Assembly: GCF_000971275.1 (NCBI RefSeq)
Contig: NZ_LAPV01000129.1
Location: 1 to 64,000, forward strand
Direction: 5' to 3'
DNA from: Devosia psychrophila
GTDB lineage: Bacteria > Pseudomonadota > Alphaproteobacteria > Rhizobiales > Devosiaceae
Length of the DNA stretch: 64,000 bases
This document shows positions 8,010 to 17,442 of this stretch, in pieces. The number at the start of each line of letters is the position of its first letter. Position 1 is the stretch's first letter. The position numbers and the translations under genes were made by a program. The notes under the pieces are model-generated. The model made no database searches, was not told the DNA's origin, and saw only the letters and a list, made by a program, of their open reading frames with translations.

Positions 8010-8931
8010 TTTCCTGGGCCTCGAGTTCGCTCATCTGGGCCCAGACCTTGTCGATCTCGGTCTGTCCCAGTTCGACCAGCGGCGGGCGGACGCGGGTCCA
8101 GCCGGGGTGGTTGCGGCGCTTGGCCAGCATGGCCTTGATGGTGGGGAGCTGGACATAGGCGTTGGAAAGGTCGCGCCAGGCGTTGATGCGGGCCTGGGCC
8201 TTGTCGACCAGTGCTGCATCTTCAGGGACATGGGCATGGTCGAAGACCACGCGCAGGTGCTTGCCGATGAGGTTGGAACTGGAGGTGATGCAACCGGCTC
8301 CGCCCGAGCGCAACAGCGGCAGCATGAACGGATCGGCGCCAGCAAGCACCGAGAAATCTGCGAAGCTGCTGGCGAAATGCTGCATGCTTTCGAGCTTGCC
8401 CGAGCTGTCCTTGATGCCGACGACGACGCCAGGGAAGGCTTCAAGCAACCGGCCGACCAGTTCGACGCTGAGGCCAACCTGGGCGATGGGCGGAATGTGA
8501 TAGAGCACGACGCGCAGATCGTTGCTGCCGACGCCTTCGATGGCTTCGGCATAGAAGCGAAACAGGCCTTCGTCGCTGACGCCCTTGTAGTAGAATGGCG
8601 GCAGCACGACGGTAGCCTTGACGCCGGCGTCGACGGCATGGCGCATCAGCGTCACGGTATCGGCCACGTTGGTTTGCGACGTACCGGGCAACAGGCGCTT
8701 GGGATCGAGGCCGGCTGCAATGAGCTTGTCGAGCAGTTGCTGGCGCTGGGCGATGCTGAAGGAATTGGCTTCGCCGGTGGTGCCGAGCAGGGCAATACCG
8801 TCACAACCCTCATCGATCAGCGCCTTGGCATGGCTGGCAAACGTGGCGTGGTCCGGCGTGCCGTCTTCGAGAACCGGCGTTGCGGAGGCGCAGAAGACAC
8901 CGTGGATAGGCAGCTTGGTTGCTGGATTCAT
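8002..8931 (-). CDS. DapA/NanA-family aldolase or dehydratase
   Basis: 309 residues, a class I (Schiff-base) TIM-barrel lyase/synthase. [13 protein letters not shown] is the carboxylate-binding TTGE motif, the Tyr in VVLYHIPP and the Lys in [14 protein letters not shown] are the catalytic pair. It is not likely to be the housekeeping DapA, because it sits in a catabolic operon: its start overlaps the fusion gene's stop by four bases and its end overlaps the dehydrogenase. Members of this family cleave sialic acid or dehydrate/cleave sugar acids; given the neighbours (sialidase-like, PdxA, DUF1537 kinase) a sugar-acid or sialic-acid-like substrate is inferred. Confidence 0.88.
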   Translation of the reverse strand: MNPATKLPIHGVFCASATPVLEDGTPDHATFASHAKALIDEGCDGIALLGTTGEANSFSIAQRQQLLDKLIAAGLDPKRLLPGTSQTNVADTVTLMRHAVDAGVKATVVLPPFYYKGVSDEGLFRFYAEAIEGVGSNDLRVVLYHIPPIAQVGLSVELVGRLLEAFPGVVVGIKDSSGKLESMQHFASSFADFSVLAGADPFMLPLLRSGGAGCITSSSNLIGKHLRVVFDHAHVPEDAALVDKAQARINAWRDLSNAYVQLPTIKAMLAKRRNHPGWTRVRPPLVELGQTEIDKVWAQMSELEAQENV

Positions 8932-11063
8932 GACTTCCTCCCGGCGGCCAGGCGGCGCGCATAGGCGATGGCTTCGTTCATATTGGTGTGGTTGGCCTTG
9001 CCGGTGCCGGCAATGTCGAACGCCGTGCCATGATCGACCGAAGTACGGTCGATCGGCAGGCCAAGCGAGACGTTGACCGCGGTGTCGAAGGCGACGAGCT
9101 TGATCGGGATGTGGCCCTGGTCGTGATATTGCGCGACGACCAGGTCGAAGGCGCCGTTATAGGCGCGGTAGTAGAGCGTGTCGGCCGAGATGGGGCCTTG
9201 CACGTCTATGCCTTCGGCGCGGGCCATGGCGACGGCGGGGACCACCTGCACATCGTCCTCGGTGCCGAACAGGCCGTTTTCGCCGCAATGGGGGTTGATG
9301 CCAGCAACGGCGATGCGCGGGTTGGCGTAGCCGATACGCTTCAGATGGTCATTACCGGCGCGGATGGTGGCGAGAATGCGCTCTGGCGTAGCGCGGTCAA
9401 TGGCGGTCTTGAGTGACACATGAGTCGACACATGGATAACCTTGAGACGCTCGGATGCCAGCAACATGAAGGCCGACTTCTGTCCGGTGAGCGCCGTCAA
9501 CATGCCGGTATGACCATCGTAATGATGGCCGGCGAGGTTGAGGGCTTCCTTGTTGATCGGCGCGGTGACGACGCAGCCGATGTTGCCTGCTTCTGCGTCA
9601 CGCACGGCCTTTTCGATGAAACGGAAAGCGGCATCGCCGGCGCGGGGATCGAGCTTGCCCCAAGGCAAGGGACCGCCTTCGATGGGCAGGTCCACGACGA
9701 AACCATCGAGGTTGATGTCAGCGCCGGTGGCGGCGACGGCAAGGTCCAGCGTGGCGCGATTGCCATAGATGCGAGTGCGGGCGCGGTCTTCCGGGCTCAT
9801 TTGCGCCAGGGCGCGAACCGCGATCTCGGGGCCGACGCCGGCCGGGTCGCCCATGGTGATGCCGATAATCTCGCTCAATTGCTCTCTCCGTCGATTGCTC
9901 TCTCCGTCGATCCATCCCTTGGGGAGACGGACATATTTGATGGCGCGCCGGAAGTAGGTGTAGGCGACATGGATCGCGCCATCCGGACCTTCCAGCAGGT
10001 AGGGGTAGGACAGTTCCTTGTTACGGCCATCGAGCGAATTGTTCGACATGCAGGTGCCGGGACTGTCGTCGATGATCTTGCGCAGCGGGAAGCTGACACC
10101 ACCGTCGGTTGAAATGCAAAGGGACAGCGGCGCGCGCGGAACGCCCCAGATCGGCGCACAGCCGCCGCCGGCGTCGGGCCGGTCGTCACCCTCCTCGATT
10201 TCGTCATAGAGCGAGACGCGGCGGTCGGCGGAGGTGGCGCCCGAGGTCGGATTGCACACCATGGCCAGGCGACCATCGGCGAGGCGCACGACGTTGATCG
10301 ACGAATTATTGTTGGGCACGTCGGTCGGTTCGGGTGCGGACCAGGTCACGCCGCCGTCGAGGCTTTCTGAGCGGTGCACGAAGTCGGACTGGCGGCGGCG
10401 ATAGAAAGCTACCATGTGGTCGCCATCGAGCGGCACGATGGTCATGTGGACCGAGCCGATCGAGCCGGGCACTTCGGACAGCGACCAGGTGGCCCCATCG
10501 TCGTGGCTGATGGCGACGCCGGCGGTGTCGTGGCTGCCGTTCCAGCGCTGGCCGGGCCGCGAGATGCAGCGAAACACCGGCATCATCCAGGCGCCATCGG
10601 TCCGGCGCACGAAGCGGCCGCGCACGAAGGTACCGAGCGGCAGATTGAGCAGGCGCGGCGCGCCGGCGACGAGCGTGCCATGGCCAAGGTTGATGTCGCG
10701 GGCGCGCAGCAGGCATTCATCCTGATTGCCGGAAGGCTGCGCGGTATGGACCAGTTGCCAGTTGCCGGCGGCATTGCGCGTCAGCACGGGGTTCTGTTCG
10801 CTACGGTCGGGATCATCGCTGAGCCGCACCGAGGTGCTCCAACGATCTGCGCCGGGGGCGAGCGTGGCGCCATAGATCGAGATATCGGACTTGCCTTCGA
10901 GCGTGCCGCCAAACCACAGGCAGGCCAGGGAGCCATTATCGAGCAGTTCGATGATGGCGGCATGGTTCTGCACCATCGGTGACGGCAGGTAAGCCTCAAG
11001 CACGCCGCCAGTGGCCGCACCAAGCCGCCCTGTCATGCGCTCCGCAATCTCGTCAGGAGTCAT
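8928..11063 (-). CDS. Sialidase-like protein fused in frame to PdxA-type dehydrogenase
   Basis: 711-residue frame with two complete domains. Residues 1 to about 395 are a six-bladed sialidase/BNR-like protein (Asp boxes [26 protein letters not shown]; no signal peptide). From about residue 396, [45 protein letters not shown] and [11 protein letters not shown] mark a 4-hydroxythreonine-4-phosphate dehydrogenase (PdxA/PdxA2; metal-binding His residues present). PdxA2 with a DUF1537 kinase oxidises and decarboxylates four-carbon acid-sugar phosphates. The join is a 16-bp tandem duplication (9878-9909): with one copy the first gene would stop and the second start at TTG 9878. The TTG still has GGAGAGAG in front, so PdxA may also be made alone. 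An assembly or sequencing error is the main alternative. Confidence 0.82.
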   Translation of the reverse strand: MTPDEIAERMTGRLGAATGGVLEAYLPSPMVQNHAAIIELLDNGSLACLWFGGTLEGKSDISIYGATLAPGADRWSTSVRLSDDPDRSEQNPVLTRNAAGNWQLVHTAQPSGNQDECLLRARDINLGHGTLVAGAPRLLNLPLGTFVRGRFVRRTDGAWMMPVFRCISRPGQRWNGSHDTAGVAISHDDGATWSLSEVPGSIGSVHMTIVPLDGDHMVAFYRRRQSDFVHRSESLDGGVTWSAPEPTDVPNNNSSINVVRLADGRLAMVCNPTSGATSADRRVSLYDEIEEGDDRPDAGGGCAPIWGVPRAPLSLCISTDGGVSFPLRKIIDDSPGTCMSNNSLDGRNKELSYPYLLEGPDGAIHVAYTYFRRAIKYVRLPKGWIDGESNRRREQLSEIIGITMGDPAGVGPEIAVRALAQMSPEDRARTRIYGNRATLDLAVAATGADINLDGFVVDLPIEGGPLPWGKLDPRAGDAAFRFIEKAVRDAEAGNIGCVVTAPINKEALNLAGHHYDGHTGMLTALTGQKSAFMLLASERLKVIHVSTHVSLKTAIDRATPERILATIRAGNDHLKRIGYANPRIAVAGINPHCGENGLFGTEDDVQVVPAVAMARAEGIDVQGPISADTLYYRAYNGAFDLVVAQYHDQGHIPIKLVAFDTAVNVSLGLPIDRTSVDHGTAFDIAGTGKANHTNMNEAIAYARRLAAGRKS
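9878..9909 (-). repeat. 16-bp tandem duplication at domain junction
   Basis: On the minus strand CGACGGAGAGAGCAAT occurs twice without a gap (9909-9894 and 9893-9878), followed by TGAG. Removing one copy puts AAT TGA in frame as a stop for the sialidase-like part and leaves TTG AGC as a start for PdxA with GGAGAGAG as ribosome-binding site. Sixteen is not a multiple of three, so the duplication is exactly what opens the fusion. Confidence 0.9.
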
Positions 11064-11364
11064 GCTCCGCCCCTTCTTTAGTTGGGTGCAAACTTTACAA
11101 TTACTACAAAGTTGTCAAGTTCTAAAATCCATTTCCGATGCGGCCCTACGGATAGGGAATGATATTTTAGCTATATAATTCAGTTATTTAAGTTTTTAGT
11201 TTTGCCGCAAACTCGTCCCGATCCGATTTTTGTTTGACAACTTAATGTTGTAACGAGATAGTGCAGGCCGGCTGGTTACCCATGGAGGGGTCGCCAGGAG
11301 GAATTGCATGGGCGCATCGCAGCGCCGCCCGTGCCTCACTGCAAAGCTGTACTGGGAGGCAGAA
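11064..11364. promoter_or_regulatory. AT-rich divergent promoter region with shared operator-like boxes
   Basis: Markedly AT-rich gap between the divergent catabolic and transport operons. Both directions have TTGACAACTT: at 11234-11243 on plus and from 11119 down on minus. TTGACA fits a -35 box. The plus copy forms a palindrome ACAAC-TTAAT-GTTGT (11237-11251), a size and shape typical of FCD/GntR operators, and the minus copy lies in a weaker version. The GntR regulator at 17443 is the natural candidate binder. No gene is seen here. Confidence 0.55.
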
Positions 11365-12870
11365 TTGACCTTTAAACATCTTCTGATCGGCGCGCTGCTC
11401 GCGTCGACAATCGCCACGCCGGCTATGGCGCAGGCGAACACCGACATTACCGTCGTGCTGAGCGAAGAGCTCGACCTGGTCGAGCCCTGCATGGCGACAC
11501 GCTCCAATATCGGCCGCGTGATCCTGCAGAACATCAGCGAGACGCTGACCGAGCTGGACGTGCGCGGCGACAAGGGCTTGATGCCCCGCCTGGCCGATAG
11601 CTGGGAAGACAAGGGTGACGGCACCTGGCAGTTCAAGCTGCATAGCGGCGTCAAGTTCTCCGACGGCACCACTTTCGACGCCGCTGACGTCAAGCACTCG
11701 TTCGACCGCGTCTTCTCCGACCAGCTGACCTGCGAGAGCAAGCGCTACTTCGCCGACACGACATTGACCTTCACAGTGGTCGACGACTTGACCATCGACG
11801 TCAAGGCCGAGCCGGCTCAGCCCGTGCTGCCACTGCTGATGAGCCTCGTCACCATGGTTCCCTCGGAAACACCGATGGAATTCGTGCGTGATCCGATCGG
11901 CACCGGCCCGTATGTGATGACTGAATGGACCGCCGGCCAGCAGATCGTGCTGGATCGTCGCGCCGACTATTGGGGCGCACAGCCCGAGGTGACCAAGGCC
12001 ACCTACCTGTTCCGCTCCGAACCTGCCGTTCGTGCCGGCATGGTTGCTGCCGGCGAGGCCGATATTGCCCCGCAGATCACCGCGGAAGTGGCCGACAACA
12101 AGGCGACCGATTTCACCTACCTGAATTCGGAAACCGTCTATCTGCGTGTTGATGGCCAGGATGCGCCGACCAGCGATATCCGCATTCGCCAGGCATTGAA
12201 CGCCGCCATCGATCGCGAGGCCTTTATCGGCACCGTGCTGCCAGCCGGAACCGAGCTTGCAGTAGCCATGGTGCCGCCGACTACCCTCGGTTGGAACCCC
12301 GACCTCACGCCTCCCGCCTATGATCCTGAACTGGCCAAGAAGCTGATTGCCGAAGCCAAGGCAGACGGCGTCGATGTCAGCCTGCCGATCGAAGTCGTGG
12401 CGCGTACCGAGAACTTCCCCAACGTAACCGAGGTCTCCGAGGCCCTGGTGCAGATGTTCAACGAAGTCGGCTTCACCGCCACGTTGCACATGGTCGAAGT
12501 TGCCGAGCACGAGCAGTATTACTCCAAGCCCTATCCCGAGAGCACTGGCACCCGCCTTGTCCTCGCGCAACATGACAACAGCCGCGGCGACCCCGTGTTC
12601 TCGATGTTCTTCAAGTATGACAGCAAGGGCACCCAGTCGGGAGTCAACGACCCCAAGGTCGATGAGATGATCGCTGCGGCTTCGGCTGCAACCGGTGACG
12701 AACGTGCGGCCCTGTGGTCCGAGCTGTTCAAGTATGTCCACGACGATATCGTCGCCGACGTCCTGCTGTTCCACATGGTTGGCCTCAGCCGGGTCGGCGA
12801 ACGCCTCGACTTCACGCCGACCATTGCGACCAACCAGCAGCTGCAGTTGGCCGAAATCGGCTTCAAGTAA
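11365..12870 (+). CDS. Peptide-type ABC transporter substrate-binding protein (family 5)
   Basis: 501 residues from TTG 11365, periplasmic solute receptor of the oligopeptide/dipeptide class. The start gives a clean signal peptide (FKHLLIGALLASTIATPAMA, cut before QA) and has GGGAGG five bases upstream. An ATG at 11308 also has AGGAGG and would add 19 residues before the same hydrophobic core, so the start is not settled. Family text: TWQFKLHSGVKFSDGTTFDAADVKHSFDR-type block, then GTGPYVM. First gene of a six-gene operon with two permeases, a double ATPase, an acid-sugar kinase and a regulator; this suggests the cargo is a sugar acid or a glyco-conjugate instead of a peptide, which is inference. 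Confidence 0.9.
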   Translation: MTFKHLLIGALLASTIATPAMAQANTDITVVLSEELDLVEPCMATRSNIGRVILQNISETLTELDVRGDKGLMPRLADSWEDKGDGTWQFKLHSGVKFSDGTTFDAADVKHSFDRVFSDQLTCESKRYFADTTLTFTVVDDLTIDVKAEPAQPVLPLLMSLVTMVPSETPMEFVRDPIGTGPYVMTEWTAGQQIVLDRRADYWGAQPEVTKATYLFRSEPAVRAGMVAAGEADIAPQITAEVADNKATDFTYLNSETVYLRVDGQDAPTSDIRIRQALNAAIDREAFIGTVLPAGTELAVAMVPPTTLGWNPDLTPPAYDPELAKKLIAEAKADGVDVSLPIEVVARTENFPNVTEVSEALVQMFNEVGFTATLHMVEVAEHEQYYSKPYPESTGTRLVLAQHDNSRGDPVFSMFFKYDSKGTQSGVNDPKVDEMIAAASAATGDERAALWSELFKYVHDDIVADVLLFHMVGLSRVGERLDFTPTIATNQQLQLAEIGFK

Positions 12871-12946
12871 GACCCTCGCAGGTCCATAACAGGCGATGCC
12901 GGGGCGCTCCCCGGCATCGCATTTTTGAACAGATCGGACGATCGTC

Positions 12947-13861
12947 ATGACCAAACTGATCAGCCAGCGCGTGATCGCGAGCCTGCTGTCCCTGCTGGGA
13001 TTGTTGATCCTGGTGTTCTTCCTGTCTCGCCTCACCGGCGACCCCGCCGTGCTGTTCCTCCCGATCGATGCGACCGAGGAAATGAAGACGCAGTTCCGGG
13101 CATTGCATGGCCTCGATCTGCCCATTCTCGAGCAGTTCGGCCGCTATGTCTGGGATTTCGTGCATCTCGATTTCGGCGAGAGCCTGCGCAAGGCGCGGCC
13201 CGCCATCGATGTGGTGCTCGAGGCCTATGCCTGGACGCTGCCGCTCGCAGGCATCACCATGGGCCTCGTGGTCGTGGCTGCGATTGTGTTGGGTTCGCTG
13301 GCAGCCTTCAATGTCGGCGGGTTCTTTGACCGGCTGGTGTCGATCGTGTCGCTGATCGGTGCCTCGGCGCCCGACTTCTGGATCGCCATCGTCGCCATCG
13401 TGGTTTTCGCCATCAACCTGAGCTGGCTACCAACCTCAGGCGTCGGTACGCCCTGGCACTGGGTGTTGCCGATTGCCGTGCTGTTCATTCGTCCGTTCGG
13501 GCTGATCGTGCAGGTTGTGCGTGGCTCGATGCTGACGGCGCTGTCGGCGCAATATGTCAAGACGGCGCGGGCCAAGGGCGTCAAGAACCTGCCCATCATC
13601 TTCGTGCATACGCTGCGCAATGCCATGCTGCCGGTCATTACCGTGATCGGCGACCAGGCTGCGGCCATGCTCAATGGCGCGGTCATCGTCGAGACGATTT
13701 TCGGCTTTCCCGGCATCGGCAAGCTGATGATCGATTCTATCCTGCAGCGCGACTTCAACGTCGTGTTGGCCGCGATCATGGTCACGGCGCTCGCCATTTT
13801 CATCATGAACATCCTGATCGACCTGGCCTATGGCCTGCTCGATCCGCGGATCCGGAATTAG
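12947..13861 (+). CDS. ABC transporter permease, DppB type
   Basis: 304 residues, inner-membrane channel subunit. Six hydrophobic segments, beginning VIASLLSLLGLLILVFFLSR, with the N-terminal periplasmic loop typical of DppB (AVLFLPIDATEEMKTQFRAL). The EAA coupling loop is YVKTARAKGVKN. Ends AYGLLDPRIRN as usual for the family. It starts 76 bases after the binding protein and is followed after 9 bases by its DppC partner. A GC-rich palindrome (GGTCCATA…; GATGCCGGGGCGCTCCCCGGCATC) in the gap may be an mRNA-stabilising hairpin that keeps the receptor transcript abundant. Confidence 0.92.
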   Translation: MTKLISQRVIASLLSLLGLLILVFFLSRLTGDPAVLFLPIDATEEMKTQFRALHGLDLPILEQFGRYVWDFVHLDFGESLRKARPAIDVVLEAYAWTLPLAGITMGLVVVAAIVLGSLAAFNVGGFFDRLVSIVSLIGASAPDFWIAIVAIVVFAINLSWLPTSGVGTPWHWVLPIAVLFIRPFGLIVQVVRGSMLTALSAQYVKTARAKGVKNLPIIFVHTLRNAMLPVITVIGDQAAAMLNGAVIVETIFGFPGIGKLMIDSILQRDFNVVLAAIMVTALAIFIMNILIDLAYGLLDPRIRN

Positions 13862-13870
13862 GAGCCCGCA

Positions 13871-14797
13871 ATGACCGACGTAACCCTGGTCGCCAAACCC
13901 GTGTCGCAAGGCAAATCCGGCTTTTCTGCGCTGCTCTCGATGCTATGGCGCGACAAGCTGGCCTTCGTCTCGGCCGTGATATTGGTGCTGATCATTCTTT
14001 GCGCCGTGCTCGGGCCGGCCCTGCTCGGCGATATGGCCAATAGCCAAAACCTGCGCGGACGCAACAGCCCGCCGTTCGATCTGGCGCGCGGCTGGGCCTT
14101 TGTGCTCGGCGGCGACTCGCTGGGCCGCCCCATGCTGGCGCGGCTTGTGGTGGCCGCCCGTAGCACCATCATGGTTGCTTCGGGCGCGGTGCTGGTGTCG
14201 CTGGCCATCGGCGCGACGCTGGGCCTTGTGGCCGGCTACATGGGCAAAAACATCTCGCAGGTGATCATGCGCCTGGCCGACGTCATCATGTCGTTCCCGT
14301 CGCTGCTGATCGCCGTCGTGGTGCTGTATGTGCTGGGACCGTCGATCCCTAACATGATCCTAGTGCTGGCGATCACGCGCATCCCGATTTATCTGCGCAC
14401 CACCCGCGCGGAGGTGCTCGAAGTGCGCGAGCGCATGTTCGTGCAGGCCGCGGTAGTGATGGGTGCCGGCCATTGGCGCATCATCGCGCGCCATATCCTG
14501 CCCGTGGTGGCGCCGACGCTGGTGACCATCGCGACGCTCGACTTCGCTTTTGTGATGCTAGCCGAGTCCTCGCTGTCATTCCTCGGTATCGGCATTCAGC
14601 CGCCCGATATCACCTGGGGCCTGATGGTCGCCCAAGGCCGGCCCTACCTGACTACCGCCTGGTGGCTGGCGCTGTGGCCAGGCCTGTTCATCGTCATCAC
14701 CACACTGGCACTGAACCTGCTGTCTAACTGGATGCGCATTGCCCTTGACCCCACCCAGCGCTGGCGCCTCGAAGCCCGGAGCACCAAAGATGAGTAA
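13871..14797 (+). CDS. ABC transporter permease, DppC type
   Basis: 308 residues, second channel subunit. N-terminal cytoplasmic stretch, then LAFVSAVILVLIILCAVLG as first membrane segment, the DppC-type periplasmic loop (FVLGGDSLGRPMLARLV, equivalent to the LGTDxxGRD motif) and the EAA loop (VQAAVVMGAGHWRIIARHIL). C-terminus NWMRIALDPTQRWRLE is typical. Its last eight bases overlap the ATPase gene, so the two are translated together. Forms a heterodimer with the product at 12947. Confidence 0.92.
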   Translation: MTDVTLVAKPVSQGKSGFSALLSMLWRDKLAFVSAVILVLIILCAVLGPALLGDMANSQNLRGRNSPPFDLARGWAFVLGGDSLGRPMLARLVVAARSTIMVASGAVLVSLAIGATLGLVAGYMGKNISQVIMRLADVIMSFPSLLIAVVVLYVLGPSIPNMILVLAITRIPIYLRTTRAEVLEVRERMFVQAAVVMGAGHWRIIARHILPVVAPTLVTIATLDFAFVMLAESSLSFLGIGIQPPDITWGLMVAQGRPYLTTAWWLALWPGLFIVITTLALNLLSNWMRIALDPTQRWRLEARSTKDE

Positions 14798-16403
14798 TGC
14801 CCTGCTCGAAGTGCGTAATCTCTCGGTGGATTTTCACACCGCGCGCGGCACCGTTCATGCCGTGAAGAACGTGTCGTGGAGCGTCAATCGCGGCGAAACG
14901 CTGGCCATTTTAGGCGAAAGCGGCTCGGGCAAGTCCGTTTCGGCTTCGGCCGTGATGAACATTCTCGACATGCCACCGGCCCATATTGTCGGTGGCGAGA
15001 TATTCTATGACGGGCAGGATCTGCTCAAGGTCAGCTACGAGACCCATCGCGCCCTCAACGGCAAGAAGATCGCCATGATCTTCCAGGATCCGCTGAGCCA
15101 CCTCAACCCGGTCTACACCGTGGGCTGGCAGATCGTGGAAATGATGACCGCGCATGGCCGACCGGCCGACATGGCGCGCGCGCGGGCGCTGGAGTTGATC
15201 AAGCGCGTCGGTATCGCCGATGCCGAAGCGGCTTTGCACAAATATCCGCACCAGTTTTCGGGCGGACAACGCCAGCGCCTGATGATTGCCATGGCGCTGA
15301 TGCTCAAACCCGACATTCTGATCGCCGACGAGCCGACCACGGCTTTGGATGTGACCATCCAGGCCGACGTGCTGGCCCTGCTCAAGGAATTGCAGGCCGA
15401 AACCGGCATGGGCCTCGTGCTGATCACCCATGATCTGGGTGTCGTGGCCGAGATTGCTGACCGCGTGGTGGTGATGAGCAAAGGCGAGATCGTCGAAGCG
15501 GGTACGCCCCGCGATATCTATCACAATGCCCAGCACCCCTATACGCGCCAGCTGATCGGCGCGGCACCGGGAAAGGGCACGATCAAGCTGCTGGACGCCG
15601 ACGCGCCGCTTCTGCTCGAGACCCGGAAGCTGTGCAAGACCTACGGCGAGTTCACAGCTCTCAAGGACGTGTCGCTTTCGCTGCATCGCGGACAGAGCCT
15701 CGCCGTCGTTGGCGAGAGCGGCTCGGGCAAATCGACATTGGCGCGTTCGATCCTGCGGCTCGAAGCCGCCGATAGCGGAGAGGCCCTGTGGAAGGGCCGC
15801 AATCTACTAACGATGAATGCCCGCGACCTGCTGGGCATGCGTCGTGAAATCCAGATGGTGTTTCAGGACCCGACGCAGTCGCTCAATCCGCGCATGTCGG
15901 TGTACCAGCTGATCTCTGAAGGCTGGGACATCCACAGGCTGATGCCGGACAAGGCCAAGCGCCAGGCCCGCGTTGCCGAACTGCTCGAACAGGTTGGCCT
16001 CGCGCCGGAGTATGCCGCGCGATATCCGCACCAGTTTTCGGGTGGCCAGCGGCAGCGTATCGCCATTGCGCGGGCGCTGGCGCTGGAGCCGGAACTGATC
16101 ATCTGCGACGAGGCGGTTTCGGCGCTCGACGTGTCGATCCAGGCCCAGGTCATCGCGCTGCTCGACGACCTGCGTGCACGGCTTGGCATCTCCTTCCTGT
16201 TCATCGCGCATGATCTGGGCGTGGTGCGCGACTTTGCCGATACGGTGGTGGTGATGAAAGCGGGCGAGATCGTCGAACGTGGTCCAACGGCGCAGATCTT
16301 TGACGCGCCGCGGCATCCCTATACGCAGCGTCTTCTGGCCGCCAATCTCGATCCTGATCCCGATATGCAGGCGCAGCGCCGACTGGCAGGCGCGCCGGCA
16401 TGA
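14790..16403 (+). CDS. Double ABC ATPase (DppD-DppF fusion type)
   Basis: 537 residues with two complete ATP-binding cassettes in one chain. First: Walker A GESGSGKS, signature FSGGQRQRLMIAMAL, Walker B ILIADEPTTALD. Second: Walker A GESGSGKS, signature FSGGQRQRIAIARAL, Walker B LIICDEAVSALD. The oligopeptide C-terminal extension (GTPRDIYHNAQHPYTRQLI and APRHPYTQRLLAA) follows each. Start chosen at ATG 14790 (MSNALLEVRNLSV); a longer frame from 14739 would run through the permease gene. Energises the permease pair above. Fused DppDF ATPases are common in Rhizobiales. Confidence 0.93.
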   Translation: MSNALLEVRNLSVDFHTARGTVHAVKNVSWSVNRGETLAILGESGSGKSVSASAVMNILDMPPAHIVGGEIFYDGQDLLKVSYETHRALNGKKIAMIFQDPLSHLNPVYTVGWQIVEMMTAHGRPADMARARALELIKRVGIADAEAALHKYPHQFSGGQRQRLMIAMALMLKPDILIADEPTTALDVTIQADVLALLKELQAETGMGLVLITHDLGVVAEIADRVVVMSKGEIVEAGTPRDIYHNAQHPYTRQLIGAAPGKGTIKLLDADAPLLLETRKLCKTYGEFTALKDVSLSLHRGQSLAVVGESGSGKSTLARSILRLEAADSGEALWKGRNLLTMNARDLLGMRREIQMVFQDPTQSLNPRMSVYQLISEGWDIHRLMPDKAKRQARVAELLEQVGLAPEYAARYPHQFSGGQRQRIAIARALALEPELIICDEAVSALDVSIQAQVIALLDDLRARLGISFLFIAHDLGVVRDFADTVVVMKAGEIVERGPTAQIFDAPRHPYTQRLLAANLDPDPDMQAQRRLAGAPA

Positions 16404-17440
16404 CACGACTGGCCGTGGTTGCCGATGACCTGACCGGGGCGCTGGATGCCTCGGCGCCATTCGCGGCACGCGGCATTGCCACGGTGGTGGCGCTCGGCCT
16501 CGATGGTCTCGATGCAGCCTTGGCCAGCGGCGCCGATGTGGTCGGTGTTTCGACCGATAGCCGGGAAATTGCGCCCGATCTGGCCCGGCAGGCAGTTGCG
16601 GCCTGCGTCGCCGGGCTGCCGGTGGGCTTGCAGATTTTCAAGAAGGTCGACTCCCGGCTCAAGGGTAATATCGCGGCCGAACTGGACGCCATCGCCTTCG
16701 AACGCGCGCTGGTCATTCCCGCTATACCGGCGTTCGGGCGCTGGGTGCGGGACGGAAAACTCGGCGGGTTTGGCGTTGCCGAGCCAATCCATATTGCCGA
16801 GCGGCTGGCGCATCACGCCGGGGCCATGGTGGCGCCGGACGCAAGCTCGCAGGCGGACATCGAGAACGCCGTAGCGAACTTGGCACATGATCTGCCGATC
16901 GGCGCTCGAGGTCTGGCTGAGGCACTAGCGGCACGGATGGCGCCTGTGGCGAAGAATATCTCCGTATGGTCGATCGATGCGCCGGCGATCTGCATCATTG
17001 GCTCGACCGATCCGATCACGCTGGACCAGATCACGCGCCTGCGGGCGCATTGCCCGAAACTAGCCTATGTCGCCGCGCCAGACGGCCGGCTGCCCGATGA
17101 CTTGCCGGCGGTAGCGCCGCTGACTTTGGTGCAGGCGGTGCTCGGTGAGGGTAATGCCGATCCGGCTGACGTAGCCGCTCGGCTGGGCGAGGGGCTGGTT
17201 CGACTGCAGCCACAACCCGGCACCACGCTGGTGATCTCCGGTGGCGCGACGGCACAAACGGTGCTGCGCAGCCTCCATATCGATATGCTGGAGCTTTTGG
17301 GGGAGGCACAGCCCGGCCTGCCTATTGCCCGGGCAGGGGGCTTCACGATAATCACAAAGTCCGGGGGGTTCGGTGCAGCCGACGCCCTGGTTGATCTGCT
17401 TGGTCACCTCGGTGGTCTGGAACGGGAGGGTAGCGCTTGA
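16400..17440 (+). CDS. DUF1537 four-carbon acid-sugar kinase
   Basis: 346 residues, ATP-dependent kinase of the OtnK/DtnK family, which phosphorylates four-carbon sugar acids such as threonate, erythronate or their keto forms. N-terminal motif AVVADDLTGALDASAPFA and FKKVDSRLKGNIAAELDAI bind substrate; the C-terminal ATP site shows LVISGGATAQTVL and ITKSGGFGAADALVDLL. It is shorter than the usual 400-430 residues, the middle being compact. The ATG overlaps the ATPase stop (ATGA). With the PdxA-type domain across the divergent promoter it makes the known kinase plus oxidative-decarboxylase pair giving dihydroxyacetone phosphate; the exact acid is not readable. Confidence 0.87.
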   Translation: MTRLAVVADDLTGALDASAPFAARGIATVVALGLDGLDAALASGADVVGVSTDSREIAPDLARQAVAACVAGLPVGLQIFKKVDSRLKGNIAAELDAIAFERALVIPAIPAFGRWVRDGKLGGFGVAEPIHIAERLAHHAGAMVAPDASSQADIENAVANLAHDLPIGARGLAEALAARMAPVAKNISVWSIDAPAICIIGSTDPITLDQITRLRAHCPKLAYVAAPDGRLPDDLPAVAPLTLVQAVLGEGNADPADVAARLGEGLVRLQPQPGTTLVISGGATAQTVLRSLHIDMLELLGEAQPGLPIARAGGFTIITKSGGFGAADALVDLLGHLGGLEREGSA

Positions 17441-17442
17441 TC

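Noticed and set aside
9878..9909. Start of a CRISPR-like or arm-site repeat
   Set aside because: Only two contiguous copies inside coding sequence; a simple duplication.
11242..13125. 627-codon open frame on minus
   Set aside because: Fully antisense to the binding-protein and permease genes; composition is that of a GC-rich shadow frame.
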